Source: Flavobacteriales bacterium
Lineage (GTDB): Bacteria > Bacteroidota > Bacteroidia > Flavobacteriales_F > PHOS-HE28
DNA: 64,000 nt
NCBI GenBank assembly: GCA_016699575.1
Contig: CP064979.1
Location: forward strand, 1,798,001 to 1,862,000
Reading direction: 5' to 3'
Shown: in pieces, positions 1-9,066 of the stretch
How the letters are laid out: each line of letters starts with the position of its first letter
Numbering within the stretch: the stretch's first letter is position 1
Translations under genes and position numbers: made by a program
The notes under the pieces: generated by a model
What the model was told of the DNA's origin: nothing
Seen by the model: only the letters and a program-made list of their open reading frames with translations
Database searches by the model: none

Positions 1-968
1 AACATGTTCGGTCCGTCGGCATCGGGGTTGGACCAGACCAACGCCCCGTTCACGTCGGCCTTCAGGAACGCCGCACCAGCACCGCCGCCCGCAGGGAACC
101 CGCTCACCACCGGCGCTTGATCACTGCCCACCTCCACGCGGTAAGCGGTGATCGCGTGCGTGGTCTGCCACGTTATCGAACCGGTAGGCGAGAGCTTGGT
201 GATCACGCTTCCAGCGCCGCCCGGGTACACACCGTTCACGCAGTAGGTGTTGCCTGCCGCATCACCCGCGGCATCGCCGGTGGTGAGGCTGTTCACCATA
301 GCAAGGCTCCAGATGCCGTTGCCATTGCGATCGATCTTCGCGTAGCCGTTCGCATTGGTGCCGCGGCACACCAGCACCACGTTGCTGTCCGGCGTGAACT
401 TGATGTTGAGCGGGGCACCGATGCCCACCGGATCGAACCACGACCAGAGCGCGGTACCGTTCGGCGCGAACTTCTTCACTTGCGTCACCTGGCCGTTCAG
501 GCCCGTGCCCACCCCCAGAACGTAGATGTTGTTCGCCTTGTCAACGATGCACTTCTTGGTGTAAGACCCGTCGAAGAAGGTCTCGTACACCTGTCGCCAC
601 AGCAGGGTGCCGCTTGGGCTGAATTTCATGACGACGCTGTTAGCGTTCACCGGGTTGGAATAACCGGACATCACCGTGCCGGTTACGATGGCGTTGCCCG
701 CTTGATCGGTTGCCACCCATGTGGCCTTATCGAACATGGTGGTGCTCGTCTGGTCGAAGAAGGCCTGCCAGAGCTCGGTACCGGCGGAGTTCCGCTTGAT
801 GACGGTGATGTCGCCGCCGAGCGCGTAGTTGTAGTTGACGGTGAACACGTTGTTGGACTGGTCGAGCGCCACGGCCAAGCCGCTCACGGGTTGGTTCCAG
901 TCCACGGTCACCTGGGCTTGCAGGGCGCAGGTGGTGGCAAACAGGGCGATGGTCAGATGTCGGGACAT
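1..968 (-). CDS. Secreted beta-propeller-like repeat protein, C-terminus cut off by window edge
   Basis: The minus-strand frame from the ATG at 966-968 stays open to base 1, so at least 322 residues are present and the C-terminus lies outside. The first 19 residues form a signal peptide (MSRHLTIALFATTCALQAQ). Then come repeated blades of roughly 45-60 residues with motifs such as IKRNSAGTELWQAFF, MKFSPSGTLLWRQVY, VKKFAPNGTALWSW and TKLSPTGSITWQTT. This (G)T-x-L-W pattern is typical of SBBP/delta-60-like repeat proteins that Bacteroidota secrete. A T9SS sorting domain is expected in the missing part but cannot be seen. The function is unknown; a surface or extracellular structural role is inferred. 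Confidence 0.8.
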   Translation of the reverse strand, partial: MSRHLTIALFATTCALQAQVTVDWNQPVSGLAVALDQSNNVFTVNYNYALGGDITVIKRNSAGTELWQAFFDQTSTTMFDKATWVATDQAGNAIVTGTVMSGYSNPVNANSVVMKFSPSGTLLWRQVYETFFDGSYTKKCIVDKANNIYVLGVGTGLNGQVTQVKKFAPNGTALWSWFDPVGIGAPLNIKFTPDSNVVLVCRGTNANGYAKIDRNGNGIWSLAMVNSLTTGDAAGDAAGNTYCVNGVYPGGAGSVITKLSPTGSITWQTTHAITAYRVEVGSDQAPVVSGFPAGGGAGAAFLKADVNGALVWSNPDADGPNM

Positions 969-1377
969 GGACAGGTGCTTGGTGCTGGAGGGTTCGCCCC
1001 AGCTCTGATGGGAGGTAAGTGACGGCATGTGGCGCTAGGATCCGGTGACAACCATCAGCTTGGTGAAAGATGATGGTCGTTCGCCCGGCCTTGGGCCAGC
1101 TGCCGAAAGAGCACCGCGCTGATCGCACCGGCAATGCCGGTCCGATGGAACGGGCAATGCCGCCGATGGAGCGCCGGACAGCAGGCGATCAACACAAATA
1201 GGGCGCGCGGTGCCCTGCCCCACTTCCGCTCCGAGCTGGTGTTCGCATCGCCGTGGTGAGGAGAGACATGGATCCACCCGAACGAAGAAGCCCCGCGGAA
1301 GTCGCGGGGCTTTTTCGTATTGCCCACTTCGCACCCCCTGCCTTGTCCACCACTGCCGTACGGTGATCTTCGCGCAC
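969..1377. other. Gene-poor gap with one terminator
   Basis: No convincing gene is seen here. The short open frames on both strands show no family-like sequence, signal peptide or coherent composition. The only clear signal is the GC-rich hairpin at 1288-1312. The stretch separates a leftward secreted-protein gene from a truncated cation-efflux gene. Confidence 0.5.
1288..1316. terminator. Rho-independent terminator hairpin
   Basis: A perfect 10-bp stem (AAGCCCCGCG, 1288-1297, with CGCGGGGCTT, 1303-1312) encloses the loop GAAGT and is followed by further T residues on the plus strand. There is no obvious plus-strand gene upstream to terminate. The hairpin may therefore be left from a lost gene or serve the minus strand. 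Confidence 0.75.
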
Positions 1378-1680
1378 ATGCGGCGCTTGTCCGATATCCG
1401 ATTGCAGGCCGTCGTGGTGGCGGCGGGCGCGGTGCTCATGGCCATCAAGTTCGTGGCGTGGCGCGCCACGCAAAGCAACGCCATCCTCAGCGATGCGCTG
1501 GAGAGCATCGTGACCGTGGTGGCGGGCGCCTTCGCGCTGTATGCACTGGCGCTGGCCTCCAAACCGCGCGACCGCGAGCATCCTTACTGCCACGGCAAGG
1601 TGGAGTTCATCAGCGCGGGCAGGACGATCGGCACGGTTGAGTTGTTCCGCCCGGAGATGGTGGTCACATGGCCGTGGTGA
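1378..1680 (+). pseudogene. Truncated cation diffusion facilitator (CDF) transporter
   Basis: From the ATG at 1378 the product reads MRRLSDIRLQAVVVAAG and continues with a first helix, an AILSDALESIVTVVAGAFALY segment (split here as AILSDALES / IVTVVAGAFALY) and then HPYCHGKVEFISAG. This is the N-terminus of the CDF (CzcD/FieF) family, including the SDA.ES metal-site region of helix 2 and the HPYGHGK-like loop before helix 3. After the SAG at about residue 81 the sequence no longer resembles the family and stops at 101 residues, whereas CDF transporters are usually about 300. The remaining helices are not found in any frame downstream. The gene is therefore a 3'-truncated relic, or the junction of a deletion or misassembly. 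Confidence 0.7.
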
Positions 1681-1840
1681 ACAGGCGCGCGGCGAGAGCG
1701 AACGCGTGAAGGGCTGCGTCCTGCGGAAAATGGAATGGCCTCGCGGCACGTGGACGGTGAGCAGCAAAGTGTTCTTCGGTGCGGGCGGCAATGCGAGAGC
1801 ACAGCCCTGGGACCGTGCTCTCCTTGTTGGCCTTGCTGGA

Positions 1841-2719
1841 TCAATTGTCCACTTCGAGCACGGCGTACCGGCTCAAGCGCCAGAACGACGCGGGATCCTT
1901 GATGTGCACGTAGGCCACGGCTTCGTTCTCCTTCACCAGCTCGTAGCTGGCGGCCGGGTGCTCGCTCACGAGCTTGGCCTCCTTGGAGTTCACGGGGATG
2001 CGATCGGTGCTGCGCTGGTCCACTTGCGTGAAGGATGCGGCGCTGATATCGTTGTTGACGGTGCTCGTGCGCCCGATGCCCAGCACTCCACCCTCTCGGG
2101 TGATCACACCCTGTTCCTGCAGTTGCTTGCGCTCGCCCACAACGTACCAAGCGAGGTTCAGGTCGTCCGTCTGCTGCTGCAGGAAGGCCTGCGTTTTGGC
2201 GAGCTCAAGTTCCATGCTACTGAGCTGCTGGGTCACTTGTTCGATCTTGAAATCGCGTGCGACCAGATCTTCCCTCAGTACGGCAAGACTGCTGTCACGC
2301 TGGGCCAGTTGCAGATCGAGGTCCTTCAACTTCTTGCGCAATCCCTTCGCGTCGACCTTGCTGTTGTCCAACTTCTTGGTGAGTTCCGCGATGCGCTCAC
2401 GACTGTCGTTCATCAGGCCGTTCATCAGTTGGATGTCGCGCAGGATCCTTTCGCGCTGGTCCATGGTGAGGTCCGCCTCGCTCGTGTTGTTCACGTTGAG
2501 CTCTTTTTCGTCCACGAGGTCAAGGTTCTTCTCGATCTCATTGAACGAAAGGCTCATGGAGCCGATCAAGGAGTCGCGCTGGTCCAATGCGTTGATCAGG
2601 CTGTCGCGCTGGGAGGCAAGGCGCACCTCGCTCGGGGTCGGGCCGTTCTGGCAAGCCGGGAGCACGAGCAACAGGGCTCCGGTGCAGTACGCTGCGATGG
2701 TTTTGGCGGCGGTGTTCAT
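1841..2719 (-). CDS. Coiled-coil lipoprotein of unknown function
   Basis: The 292-residue product starts at the ATG at 2717-2719, chosen because it begins a lipoprotein signal (MNTAAKTIAAYC..., lipobox LPAC, Cys at about residue 23). A longer open frame upstream has no signal. Residues about 30-190 are heptad-rich and charged (repeated QRDSL, LRKKLKDLDLQLAQRDSSL), indicating long coiled coils. The last 100 residues form a compact domain with Tyr, Val and Trp. Similar coiled-coil lipoproteins are widespread in Bacteroidota and some are labelled collagen-binding adhesins, but nothing here proves adhesion. It lies 131 bp downstream of the histidine kinase gene on the same strand and may be co-transcribed with it. 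Confidence 0.75.
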   Translation of the reverse strand: MNTAAKTIAAYCTGALLLVLPACQNGPTPSEVRLASQRDSLINALDQRDSLIGSMSLSFNEIEKNLDLVDEKELNVNNTSEADLTMDQRERILRDIQLMNGLMNDSRERIAELTKKLDNSKVDAKGLRKKLKDLDLQLAQRDSSLAVLREDLVARDFKIEQVTQQLSSMELELAKTQAFLQQQTDDLNLAWYVVGERKQLQEQGVITREGGVLGIGRTSTVNNDISAASFTQVDQRSTDRIPVNSKEAKLVSEHPAASYELVKENEAVAYVHIKDPASFWRLSRYAVLEVDN

Positions 2720-2850
2720 CGTGTTGGTTTTCGTTGTGCTCGACAAGTGGTGTGCCCGGGCCATTGCAAGCGGAGCCGTGCTTGGAACTTGGTCGGGGCC
2801 GCGACTTTCTGCCCCGGATCGTGGCATTGCGGCCCCGCAAGCGACCCCGC

Positions 2851-4608
2851 TCAGCGCAATGGGATGTGCACGGAGACCGATGTGCCTTCACCCACCCTGC
2901 TGGCCACCGATATCGTCATCTTGTGTGCTGCAAGGATGCTCCTGGCGGTGGTAAGTCCCAACCCCAGACCACCGGGCCGACCGCTGTAGAAAGGTTCGAA
3001 CAACTTGTCCATTTGTTCCGGAGGAATGCCTTTGCCGTTGTCCTGCATGACCAACCGCAGCTCTTTCGGACCGCGCTCGATGCTGGCACGCAGAACGCCC
3101 TTCTTCGGCTCCATGGCCTCTATGGCGTTCACGGCCAGGTTCGTCAGCGCAAGCACCATGAGGCCTTTGTCGAGCATCACCTTCGGCAAGTGCGGGGGTG
3201 CATCCAGCTCGAACCTCATGTCCTTCAATAGTATCCTGTCCCGCACGGCCGCCTCCACGTCTTGTATGACGACCGGTAGATGCACGGCGGCCAAGTGCAG
3301 TTCCCGTTTGCGCGTGGATTCCAGCATGCCCGTGATCAGCTCCCCGATGCGCTTCAGGTTGCGGTCCACGATAGCGAAGAACGGCTCGGGGCCGGAGTAG
3401 GCGTTCTGTGCCTTGGTCTCGTCGGCGATCTGCTCCATGGCGAGCCCGATGTTCGTGAGCGGGTTGCGCACCTCGTGGGCCACGGTGCGCATCAGCTGAC
3501 CGGTCAAGGCGAACCGGTCCTCGCTCAGTTTGCTGGCTTCCGCGCGTTTGCGACCGGTGATGTCGTCGAACACAACAAGGAAGCCATCGTCCAACTTCAG
3601 CGCCCGCGCCAGCACCCACATGTCCACTGTCCCTTCCCTGTAGTGCAGCTCGCGTTCGAAGGGCTGGCCGGTAGTGACGACTTCGCAGTAGGCTTCGTAC
3701 AAACCCGTGCTCCGGTTTTCCGGCATTTCCACCAGCAGGTGTTTTCCGATCAGGTCCTCACGTCCCACCTGCTTGTTCGCGGTGTTGTTGCTCGTGACCC
3801 ACGCGAAATCCGTGATCCCACCAGCAGTGTCACGCACTGCCGCGAAGGTCATGATGCCGCTCGGTGACAGGTCCAGGATCTTCTCGTTCAGTTCCTGGAA
3901 ACGTTTGCGCAAGGCCACCTCATTGTCCAACTGCTCCACGCGTTGCGCAAGAGCGTAGCGGGCTTTCTCCACGGCCTTCACCGAGCGTACAAGCCGTGTG
4001 AAGAGCAGGGCCGTGGCGAGCAACGATACCAGCGCATACACGGTGAGCATCAGTGGTGTACCAACGAGCGTTCTGTTCTCCAGAAGCATGTTCGCATGCT
4101 CCTTGTCCAGGCGCAGATCGAAACGTTTGTATACAGCGCGGAGCTGGTCCATGTACACCCTTCCGGCCAGCAGCGAGTCGGGATGGAAGGTGCCACGGCG
4201 CGCCTCTTGAACGCGCTCGCCGAAGCGCTCGGTGAGGGTGAGGCTGAGCGAGGTGATCGTGTCGAGCTGCGCGAAGTCCAGCGGACCGGCACAGGCCGCT
4301 TTCACGCGGTCGAGGTCGTCCGCGATGCGCACGCTCGCATGCATCAGCGGCGAGAGGAACGGCTCACCTTTCGTGAGCAGGAACCCGCGGGTGCTCGTCT
4401 CCTGGTCCACCACATCGAGCATCACTTCGTTCAGCGCCGAGCGGAGTTCGATGTAGCGCCGTGTGGACACCACGCCCTCTTGGTAACGGACCAGCGTGCG
4501 GTAGGTGACGAAGAGGAGCACCAAGAGCAGCACCACCGTCCCTCCGTAGAGCCACGCCAGCAACTTCCGCTCTTTAACGGCCTGTTGCGCTGCGGCTACG
4601 GTGGGCAT
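2851..4608 (-). CDS. Membrane sensor histidine kinase with CHASE3 and PAS domains
   Basis: This 585-residue kinase has a first membrane helix (about 17-37) and an extracytoplasmic helical domain of CHASE3 type (SALNEVMLDVVDQETSTRGFLLTK-like signature). A second helix lies at about 200-220, followed by a coiled coil and a PAS-like domain ending in VVFDDITGRKRAE. The HisKA box is AHEVRNPLTNIGLAM, and the ATPase motifs are NLAVNAIEA, DNGKGIP and PGGLGLGLTTA. The phosphorylated His lies in AHEVRNP. The ATG at 4608 was chosen; an in-frame TTG at 4650 would overlap the stop of the regulator gene by 2 bases and is less likely. It follows the NtrC-like regulator gene closely, so the two should form one two-component system. 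Confidence 0.9.
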   Translation of the reverse strand: MPTVAAAQQAVKERKLLAWLYGGTVVLLLVLLFVTYRTLVRYQEGVVSTRRYIELRSALNEVMLDVVDQETSTRGFLLTKGEPFLSPLMHASVRIADDLDRVKAACAGPLDFAQLDTITSLSLTLTERFGERVQEARRGTFHPDSLLAGRVYMDQLRAVYKRFDLRLDKEHANMLLENRTLVGTPLMLTVYALVSLLATALLFTRLVRSVKAVEKARYALAQRVEQLDNEVALRKRFQELNEKILDLSPSGIMTFAAVRDTAGGITDFAWVTSNNTANKQVGREDLIGKHLLVEMPENRSTGLYEAYCEVVTTGQPFERELHYREGTVDMWVLARALKLDDGFLVVFDDITGRKRAEASKLSEDRFALTGQLMRTVAHEVRNPLTNIGLAMEQIADETKAQNAYSGPEPFFAIVDRNLKRIGELITGMLESTRKRELHLAAVHLPVVIQDVEAAVRDRILLKDMRFELDAPPHLPKVMLDKGLMVLALTNLAVNAIEAMEPKKGVLRASIERGPKELRLVMQDNGKGIPPEQMDKLFEPFYSGRPGGLGLGLTTARSILAAHKMTISVASRVGEGTSVSVHIPLR

Positions 4609-4646
4609 GTGTGCGGATGGGGAACTGTGCGAAAACCGGCCGACCG

Positions 4647-6077
4647 TCAAACCTCGAGGCCGAACGCCTTGAGCTTGTTGTACAGCGTTTTGCGGTCGAT
4701 GTGCAACTGCTCCGCTGTTCTGGATTTGTTGTACCCGTTGCGCTCCAGCACTTTCAGGATCATGTCCTTCTCGGCCGCCAGTGCAGCGCTCCTGAGATCA
4801 TCGCCCATGGTCGCAACCGGTGCGGTGCCGCTGTCCGCTGTGGAGGTCGGGTTGCCGTGGCGCACGGGTTGCGCACCGCTCAGCACCACGGCTGGCAGGC
4901 AATCGCTCGTTATGTGCGCGTCGGAACTGAGAAGAACGGCACGTTTCACCACGTTGCCCAGCTCGCGCAGGTTGCCGCTCCAGCCGTAGTTGAGCATGTG
5001 CTGCATCGCTGCATCGTCGAAACCGGTCACTTGCCGCCCAAGCCGGGCGTTCGCCAGCTCCACGAAATGCTTGGCGAAGCGCGGGATGTCCTCCTTCCGT
5101 TCGCGCAGTGGTAGCAAGTGGATGGTGAATTCCTGGATGCGGTGAAGCAGGTCTTCACGGAAGCGCCCCTCGGCCACGGCGCGATCCAGGTCCTCGTTCG
5201 TGGCGGCCAGGATGCGCACATCCACATCGATGTCCTTGGTGCCGCCGATGCGCTTGATCTTCCGCTCTTGCAGCACGCGCAGCAGTTTGATCTGGTTCTC
5301 GTAGGTGAGGTTGCCCACTTCATCGAGGAACAGCGTGCCCCCTTGCGCTTGCTCGAAGCTGCCTGCTTTGTCCGTAACAGCACCGGTGAACGCGCCCTTG
5401 GTGTGGCCGAACAATTCGCTGCCGGCCAGTTCCTTCGGAAGTGCGCCGCAATCCACGGCGACGAACGGCGCTGCGCCGCGCGTGCTTTCCTGGTGGATCC
5501 GCTTTGCAACGAACTCTTTGCCCGTGCCCGTTTCACCGGTGATGAGCACTGACATGTCGGTGGGGGCAACAAGACCGATGTGCTTGGCAATGAGCTGTGC
5601 CGCCGGCCCGGTACCTTCCACATAGTCCGAGGTCTTGGCACTACCTGGCTTTGGGGCTTTCGTTTTCGTCGCGGCCCCGTTGCCGTTCACCGGTCCGCTC
5701 CCCTCATGGCCATCGGCCGCAAGGGCATCCTGTACGCGCATCAGCAGTTCATCAGGATAGAGCGGTTTGCCGATGTAATCGAACGCGCCTTTGCGCATCA
5801 GTTCCACGGCAAGCCGCACTTCGGAGTACCCGGTGATGATGATGACCTGGGTACCAGGACTGGTCGCGCGGATGTGTTCCAGCATCTGCGGCGCATCGGT
5901 ATCGGGCAAACGGTGATCACACAGCACCAGGTCGAACTTCTTGCCGGCCATTTGTTCCTTGGCCACAGCGCCACGGCTGGCGGTGCTCACGGTGTAGCCC
6001 TGCTTGCTCAGTAACCGGGACAGCAGCATGCTGAGGTCCTGGTCGTCGTCGATCACAAGTATGCTGGCGTTGGTCAT
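4647..6077 (-). CDS. Sigma-54-dependent response regulator, NtrC family
   Basis: The 476-residue protein has the full NtrC layout. A receiver domain (1-120) carries acidic residues D10-D12 and phospho-acceptor D54 in LVLCDHRLPDT. A sigma-54 AAA+ domain (about 150-390) has Walker A GETGTGKE, the sigma-54 contact loop GAFTGA and Walker B GGTLFLDEVG. A C-terminal Fis-type helix-turn-helix (AEQLHIDRKTLYNKLKAFGL) completes it. It should activate sigma-54 promoters when phosphorylated by the kinase encoded just downstream (2851-4608). The spacing to the next upstream gene (another receiver protein ending at 6087) is 9 bp, so all three regulators probably share one transcript. The target genes cannot be named from this window. 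Confidence 0.95.
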   Translation of the reverse strand: MTNASILVIDDDQDLSMLLSRLLSKQGYTVSTASRGAVAKEQMAGKKFDLVLCDHRLPDTDAPQMLEHIRATSPGTQVIIITGYSEVRLAVELMRKGAFDYIGKPLYPDELLMRVQDALAADGHEGSGPVNGNGAATKTKAPKPGSAKTSDYVEGTGPAAQLIAKHIGLVAPTDMSVLITGETGTGKEFVAKRIHQESTRGAAPFVAVDCGALPKELAGSELFGHTKGAFTGAVTDKAGSFEQAQGGTLFLDEVGNLTYENQIKLLRVLQERKIKRIGGTKDIDVDVRILAATNEDLDRAVAEGRFREDLLHRIQEFTIHLLPLRERKEDIPRFAKHFVELANARLGRQVTGFDDAAMQHMLNYGWSGNLRELGNVVKRAVLLSSDAHITSDCLPAVVLSGAQPVRHGNPTSTADSGTAPVATMGDDLRSAALAAEKDMILKVLERNGYNKSRTAEQLHIDRKTLYNKLKAFGLEV

Positions 6078-6086
6078 GGCGTTGGT

Positions 6087-6452
6087 TCAAGCTGAGAAGC
6101 CCAGTTCGCGCAGCCGATCGAAAATGGATGCTCGGTCGAAGGGCTTCGAGATGAAGGTGTCCGCCCCCAGTTCCTGGGCACGAGCACCTTCTCCTTCTAT
6201 GGCGCTCATGGCGATGCAGGTGGTTTCGGGTGCGGTGGTCTTGATGTTCGGGATCAGGTCGTAGCCTAAGCCGTCAGGCAAGTGCACATCCAGGAAGACG
6301 GCATCGAAGCTGCCCTCCTGCAACAGGTCGCGGCCTTGCTCCAGCGTATGCGCGAAACGGCATTGGGCACCGGAACGCTTGAGCATAGCGCAAAGCAGGA
6401 CGCAGATCTCCCGCTCATCATCGATCATCAAGACCTTCCGGATGGCTTTCAT
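6087..6452 (-). CDS. Stand-alone receiver (response regulator) protein
   Basis: The 121-residue product consists only of a receiver domain: acidic pair D11-D12, phospho-acceptor D55 in AVFLDVHLPDG, the conserved Ser in IAMSA and Lys in ISKPF. It has no output domain, so it is probably a CheY-like relay or competitor. The ATG at 6450-6452 was chosen because similarity starts at MKAIRKVLMIDDE; the longer open frame upstream is low-quality sequence. An AAAGGAG run directly abuts the ATG. It is first in a likely operon with the NtrC-type regulator (9 bp gap) and the CHASE3 kinase, so it may share that phosphate source. Confidence 0.88.
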   Translation of the reverse strand: MKAIRKVLMIDDEREICVLLCAMLKRSGAQCRFAHTLEQGRDLLQEGSFDAVFLDVHLPDGLGYDLIPNIKTTAPETTCIAMSAIEGEGARAQELGADTFISKPFDRASIFDRLRELGFSA

Positions 6453-6839
6453 CTCCTTTCGCTGCACCCGTCCGCGGCGCTTCCCATGGGACAACAATGT
6501 ATGGTGGGGCCGTTCAACCCCTTCATTGGGAGCTACGAAGCGGCGTGCCAAGACGACGGATCGCGCGGAGGTGGGTCGCATTGGCTGGGGCGGGTGCGAT
6601 GGCCGTGCCAGCCATACCCGGTCTTGGGGCGACAATGCTGTGCGAACGGCAGTACGGCCCCGGCACATTGAACTTGGCCTGCTGCAGTGAAGCACTGGGG
6701 AATGTCGTGTGCATTGGGGCATGTCTTCCCCTGATCGGGAACCGATCTCCTCACCCGGGCGATCGCACGTTCCCAGAATGAACGGACGCCGTTCGGTCCG
6801 TGCTGCGGTGCGGGCTTCGGCTGCGTCGGACCTGGCTCC
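6453..6839. other. Divergent intergenic region, no gene seen
   Basis: This 387-bp gap separates the leftward receiver gene from the rightward AsmA-like gene, so it should hold both promoters. No open frame here looks protein-like. A small inverted repeat (ACGGAC / GTCCGT) near 6780-6800 is the only structure noticed. No clear TAnnTTTG element was recognised. Confidence 0.4.
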
Positions 6840-8480
6840 GTGGATGGCAGGGAAATCGGATGCAATGGTGCGGTGAAGGAGAAGCAAAGGACCGCTCAGC
6901 GCACAACCCGTCTGGCTCGTGTTGTTCGCGGGGTGTTTTGGGGCGGTAGTGTGGCGGTTTTGCTGGGAGCCGTGGTCGTATGGCTGTTACAGGCGAAGGC
7001 GGCCGCGGTTGTTGAACACTCCTTGCGCAAAGCCGGTATCTCAACCCTCAAGCGGGGATCGGCCCAGCTCGATATCGTTGGTGGGCATCTGGTGTTGACT
7101 GATTGGGTCGTGGACGCTCCCGGGGAAGTCCCGACCATGCGTTCACGGGCAGCCCTGGATACGCTGGTGCTGCGTGGCTTCTCCAAGACGGATTGGCTCC
7201 TTCATCGTCGCTTTGAAGCAGCGGAACTGTTGATCGTGATGGACAGTATCGTATGGTGCGGGAAGCCCGTGAAAGGAGATGTGGATAGGCGGAAAGCGGA
7301 GCGGCCGTTTGGTGGGTTTTCCCTTGATCACATGAGGATGAGCTTCCGAACTGTTCAAAGCAGGACAGGAGATGGACCGGAAGTGGGAATAACTGAACTG
7401 TCCGGCGATCTGCGCGATTGCAGGTGGTCGCGGGACCATGATGCGGACCTTCCGATCGGTGGACGTGGTTCCCTGCGAACGGGCCCTGTGCAGGTACAGG
7501 GAAAGGAGCAAAGACCCGTGCGCATCGCAACAGTGTGTGTCGATGTGGATGACCGGTCCATTGTGCTCAAAGGGATCACGTTCGGTTCGGACAGTACCAT
7601 CGAACGCGATGCCTCACGGCTGGAACTGGAAGCAGATCTGGTGACCGTTTCCGTGGACACTGCTCGTGTGTGCGGGGTGCGCTTTGCCCAAGGCCCGACC
7701 CCCGTGCAGCTGAACGCGGAACGCATCACACTCGCCGGTGCGCGTATCCATGTCGCCCGAGACAAGCGGCTGCCCGACCCGGCCTTCCGCTATCGGCCGC
7801 TAGTTGCGGGGCTCCTGCGCATGCTGCCCCTGGGCACCGGTGCGGACACCGTTGCGTTCCAGCGGGTGGACGTCACGTACCATGAACGAGCTGAACAAGG
7901 GGCCTCGTTCGGCCGGTTACCGTTCCATGGCATCCATGGGATGATCACCGGCGCACGCCATTTCGCGGACACCACGTCCACCGTGGTCGAGGCCAATGGT
8001 TTCCTCTTCGATTCGGCGCGTGTGCATCTCTACTTGCGCACCGCATCGAACGACACAACGGAGCGGTTCACGGCACGCGCACGGATACAAGGCATGCCCT
8101 TCGCCGACCTTGAACCCATCCTGCAACCGCTCACCGATGTGAGGCCCGTGAGCGGATGGCTCCGCGAGATCCGATTGGCGATGGAAGGTGATGACCGCAC
8201 GGGCCGGGGCGTGGTGAGCATGCGCTACAACGATCTCAAACTTGCCGTGGGCGACAGGCACAACAAGAGTATTGGCGATGCGCTCGGCACAGCCTTCCTC
8301 AATGCGTTGGTGCGCAAGCGGCCGCGTGCCGATGCCGAACGCGAGCGGGAGGGTACCTTCACCATGGAACGCCGGCGCGACCGCTTCATCTTCAACATGC
8401 TCTGGCGCAGCACCCGCGAAGGCGCTTTGAACATCATGCTGCCCGAGGTGGTACAGGGCCGTGAGCGGACCACTGGCTGA
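6840..8480 (+). CDS. AsmA-like single-pass envelope protein
   Basis: The frame gives up to 546 residues. Only GTG starts are available near the beginning (6840 or 6873); the second gives a cleaner start just before the basic stretch QRTAQRTTRLARVVRG and a single membrane helix (about residues 33-52, SVAVLLGAVVVWLLQA). The rest is a long beta-rich periplasmic domain with no cysteine-rich or catalytic signature. The C-terminal part (DALGTAFLNALVRKR, then FIFNMLWRSTREGALNIMLPEVV) resembles the ends of AsmA/DUF748-like proteins, which bridge the envelope and affect lipid or outer-membrane homeostasis. That family link is inferred from layout only. It stands alone, with the DUF1328 gene 248 bp downstream. 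Confidence 0.7.
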   Translation: MDGREIGCNGAVKEKQRTAQRTTRLARVVRGVFWGGSVAVLLGAVVVWLLQAKAAAVVEHSLRKAGISTLKRGSAQLDIVGGHLVLTDWVVDAPGEVPTMRSRAALDTLVLRGFSKTDWLLHRRFEAAELLIVMDSIVWCGKPVKGDVDRRKAERPFGGFSLDHMRMSFRTVQSRTGDGPEVGITELSGDLRDCRWSRDHDADLPIGGRGSLRTGPVQVQGKEQRPVRIATVCVDVDDRSIVLKGITFGSDSTIERDASRLELEADLVTVSVDTARVCGVRFAQGPTPVQLNAERITLAGARIHVARDKRLPDPAFRYRPLVAGLLRMLPLGTGADTVAFQRVDVTYHERAEQGASFGRLPFHGIHGMITGARHFADTTSTVVEANGFLFDSARVHLYLRTASNDTTERFTARARIQGMPFADLEPILQPLTDVRPVSGWLREIRLAMEGDDRTGRGVVSMRYNDLKLAVGDRHNKSIGDALGTAFLNALVRKRPRADAEREREGTFTMERRRDRFIFNMLWRSTREGALNIMLPEVVQGRERTTG

Positions 8481-8728
8481 ATTCCTCGGCAGCGCCGGCC
8501 CCGCGCCTCAATGTGATGCGTTGATCGTGGAACCATAACCACGCACCTACCCGTGTATTCCCCACGTCAAGATAACGGACCTCACCGCAGGACGGGTCGC
8601 GGACGCCTGCCGATCAAGGCATTCCGCGCCGGGGGACCGTTGGTGTGCCCTTCGGTACGCAGCTTGGGTCCTTGGTCCAGAGCGCGACCATCACCGATGC
8701 GCCGACCATCAACCAAAACCCAGGACCC

Positions 8729-8905
8729 ATGCTACGCTACGCCGCCATCTTCCTCGTCATCGCCATCATCGCCGCCGTCTTCGGGTTCGGTGGCATTGCG
8801 GCCGGTGCCGCGAGCATCGCCAAGGTGCTCTTCTTCCTTTTCCTCGTGCTCTTCGTGCTGTCGTTGCTCTTCGGGGCCAAGCTCTTCAAGAAGTCGGACC
8901 CCTAA
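8729..8905 (+). CDS. DUF1328 family small membrane protein (YtjA-like)
   Basis: This 58-residue protein (MLRYAAIFLVIAIIAAVFGFG...) has two hydrophobic helices separated by a glycine/alanine turn and a short basic tail KLFKKSDP. This matches the DUF1328/YtjA family of small stress-associated inner-membrane proteins. The ATG at 8729 is the natural start; a longer in-frame extension lacks similarity. The stop codon TAA (8903-8905) coincides with the target duplication of a MITE-like element inserted directly behind it. Its function is unknown, though the family is often induced by envelope or osmotic stress. Confidence 0.88.
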   Translation: MLRYAAIFLVIAIIAAVFGFGGIAAGAASIAKVLFFLFLVLFVLSLLFGAKLFKKSDP

Positions 8906-9066
8906 GAGCCTGTTTGGGATCTCTTGAACGAAGGGCTCCGAGGCTATTTTTCGTTCAGGCGCATCCGGAAAATCATCGCGTAGCGGTGCCTACGGGATTA
9001 TTTTCCGGCGAAGCATGGGCGGAAAAGAGACCGGAGAGCGAGTTTGAAGAGATCCCAAACAGGCTC
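8906..9066 (+). mobile_element. MITE-like element, copy 1 (161 bp)
   Basis: This element begins GAGCCTGTTTGGGATCTCTT and ends with the exact reverse complement of those 20 bases. It is flanked by the 3-bp direct repeat TAA (8903-8905 and 9067-9069). A second copy at 26235-26395 is also 161 bp and differs at only about 8 positions. The interior holds nested inverted repeats (GAACGAA/TTCGTTC; CCGGAAAAT/ATTTTCCGG; CGTAG/CTACG), so the transcript would fold strongly. No coding capacity is present. A 3-bp TNA duplication fits transposases of the IS5 superfamily, which is an inference. The right end lies 13 bp upstream of the next gene's ATG. Confidence 0.88.

Noticed and set aside
1055..1327. Small minus-strand gene in the gap before the CDF relic
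   Set aside because: It has no start-like context, hydrophobic pattern or conserved motif, and it overlaps the terminator hairpin.
1841..2827. Longer start (36 more codons) for the coiled-coil lipoprotein
   Set aside because: The extension has no similarity and would bury the lipoprotein signal.
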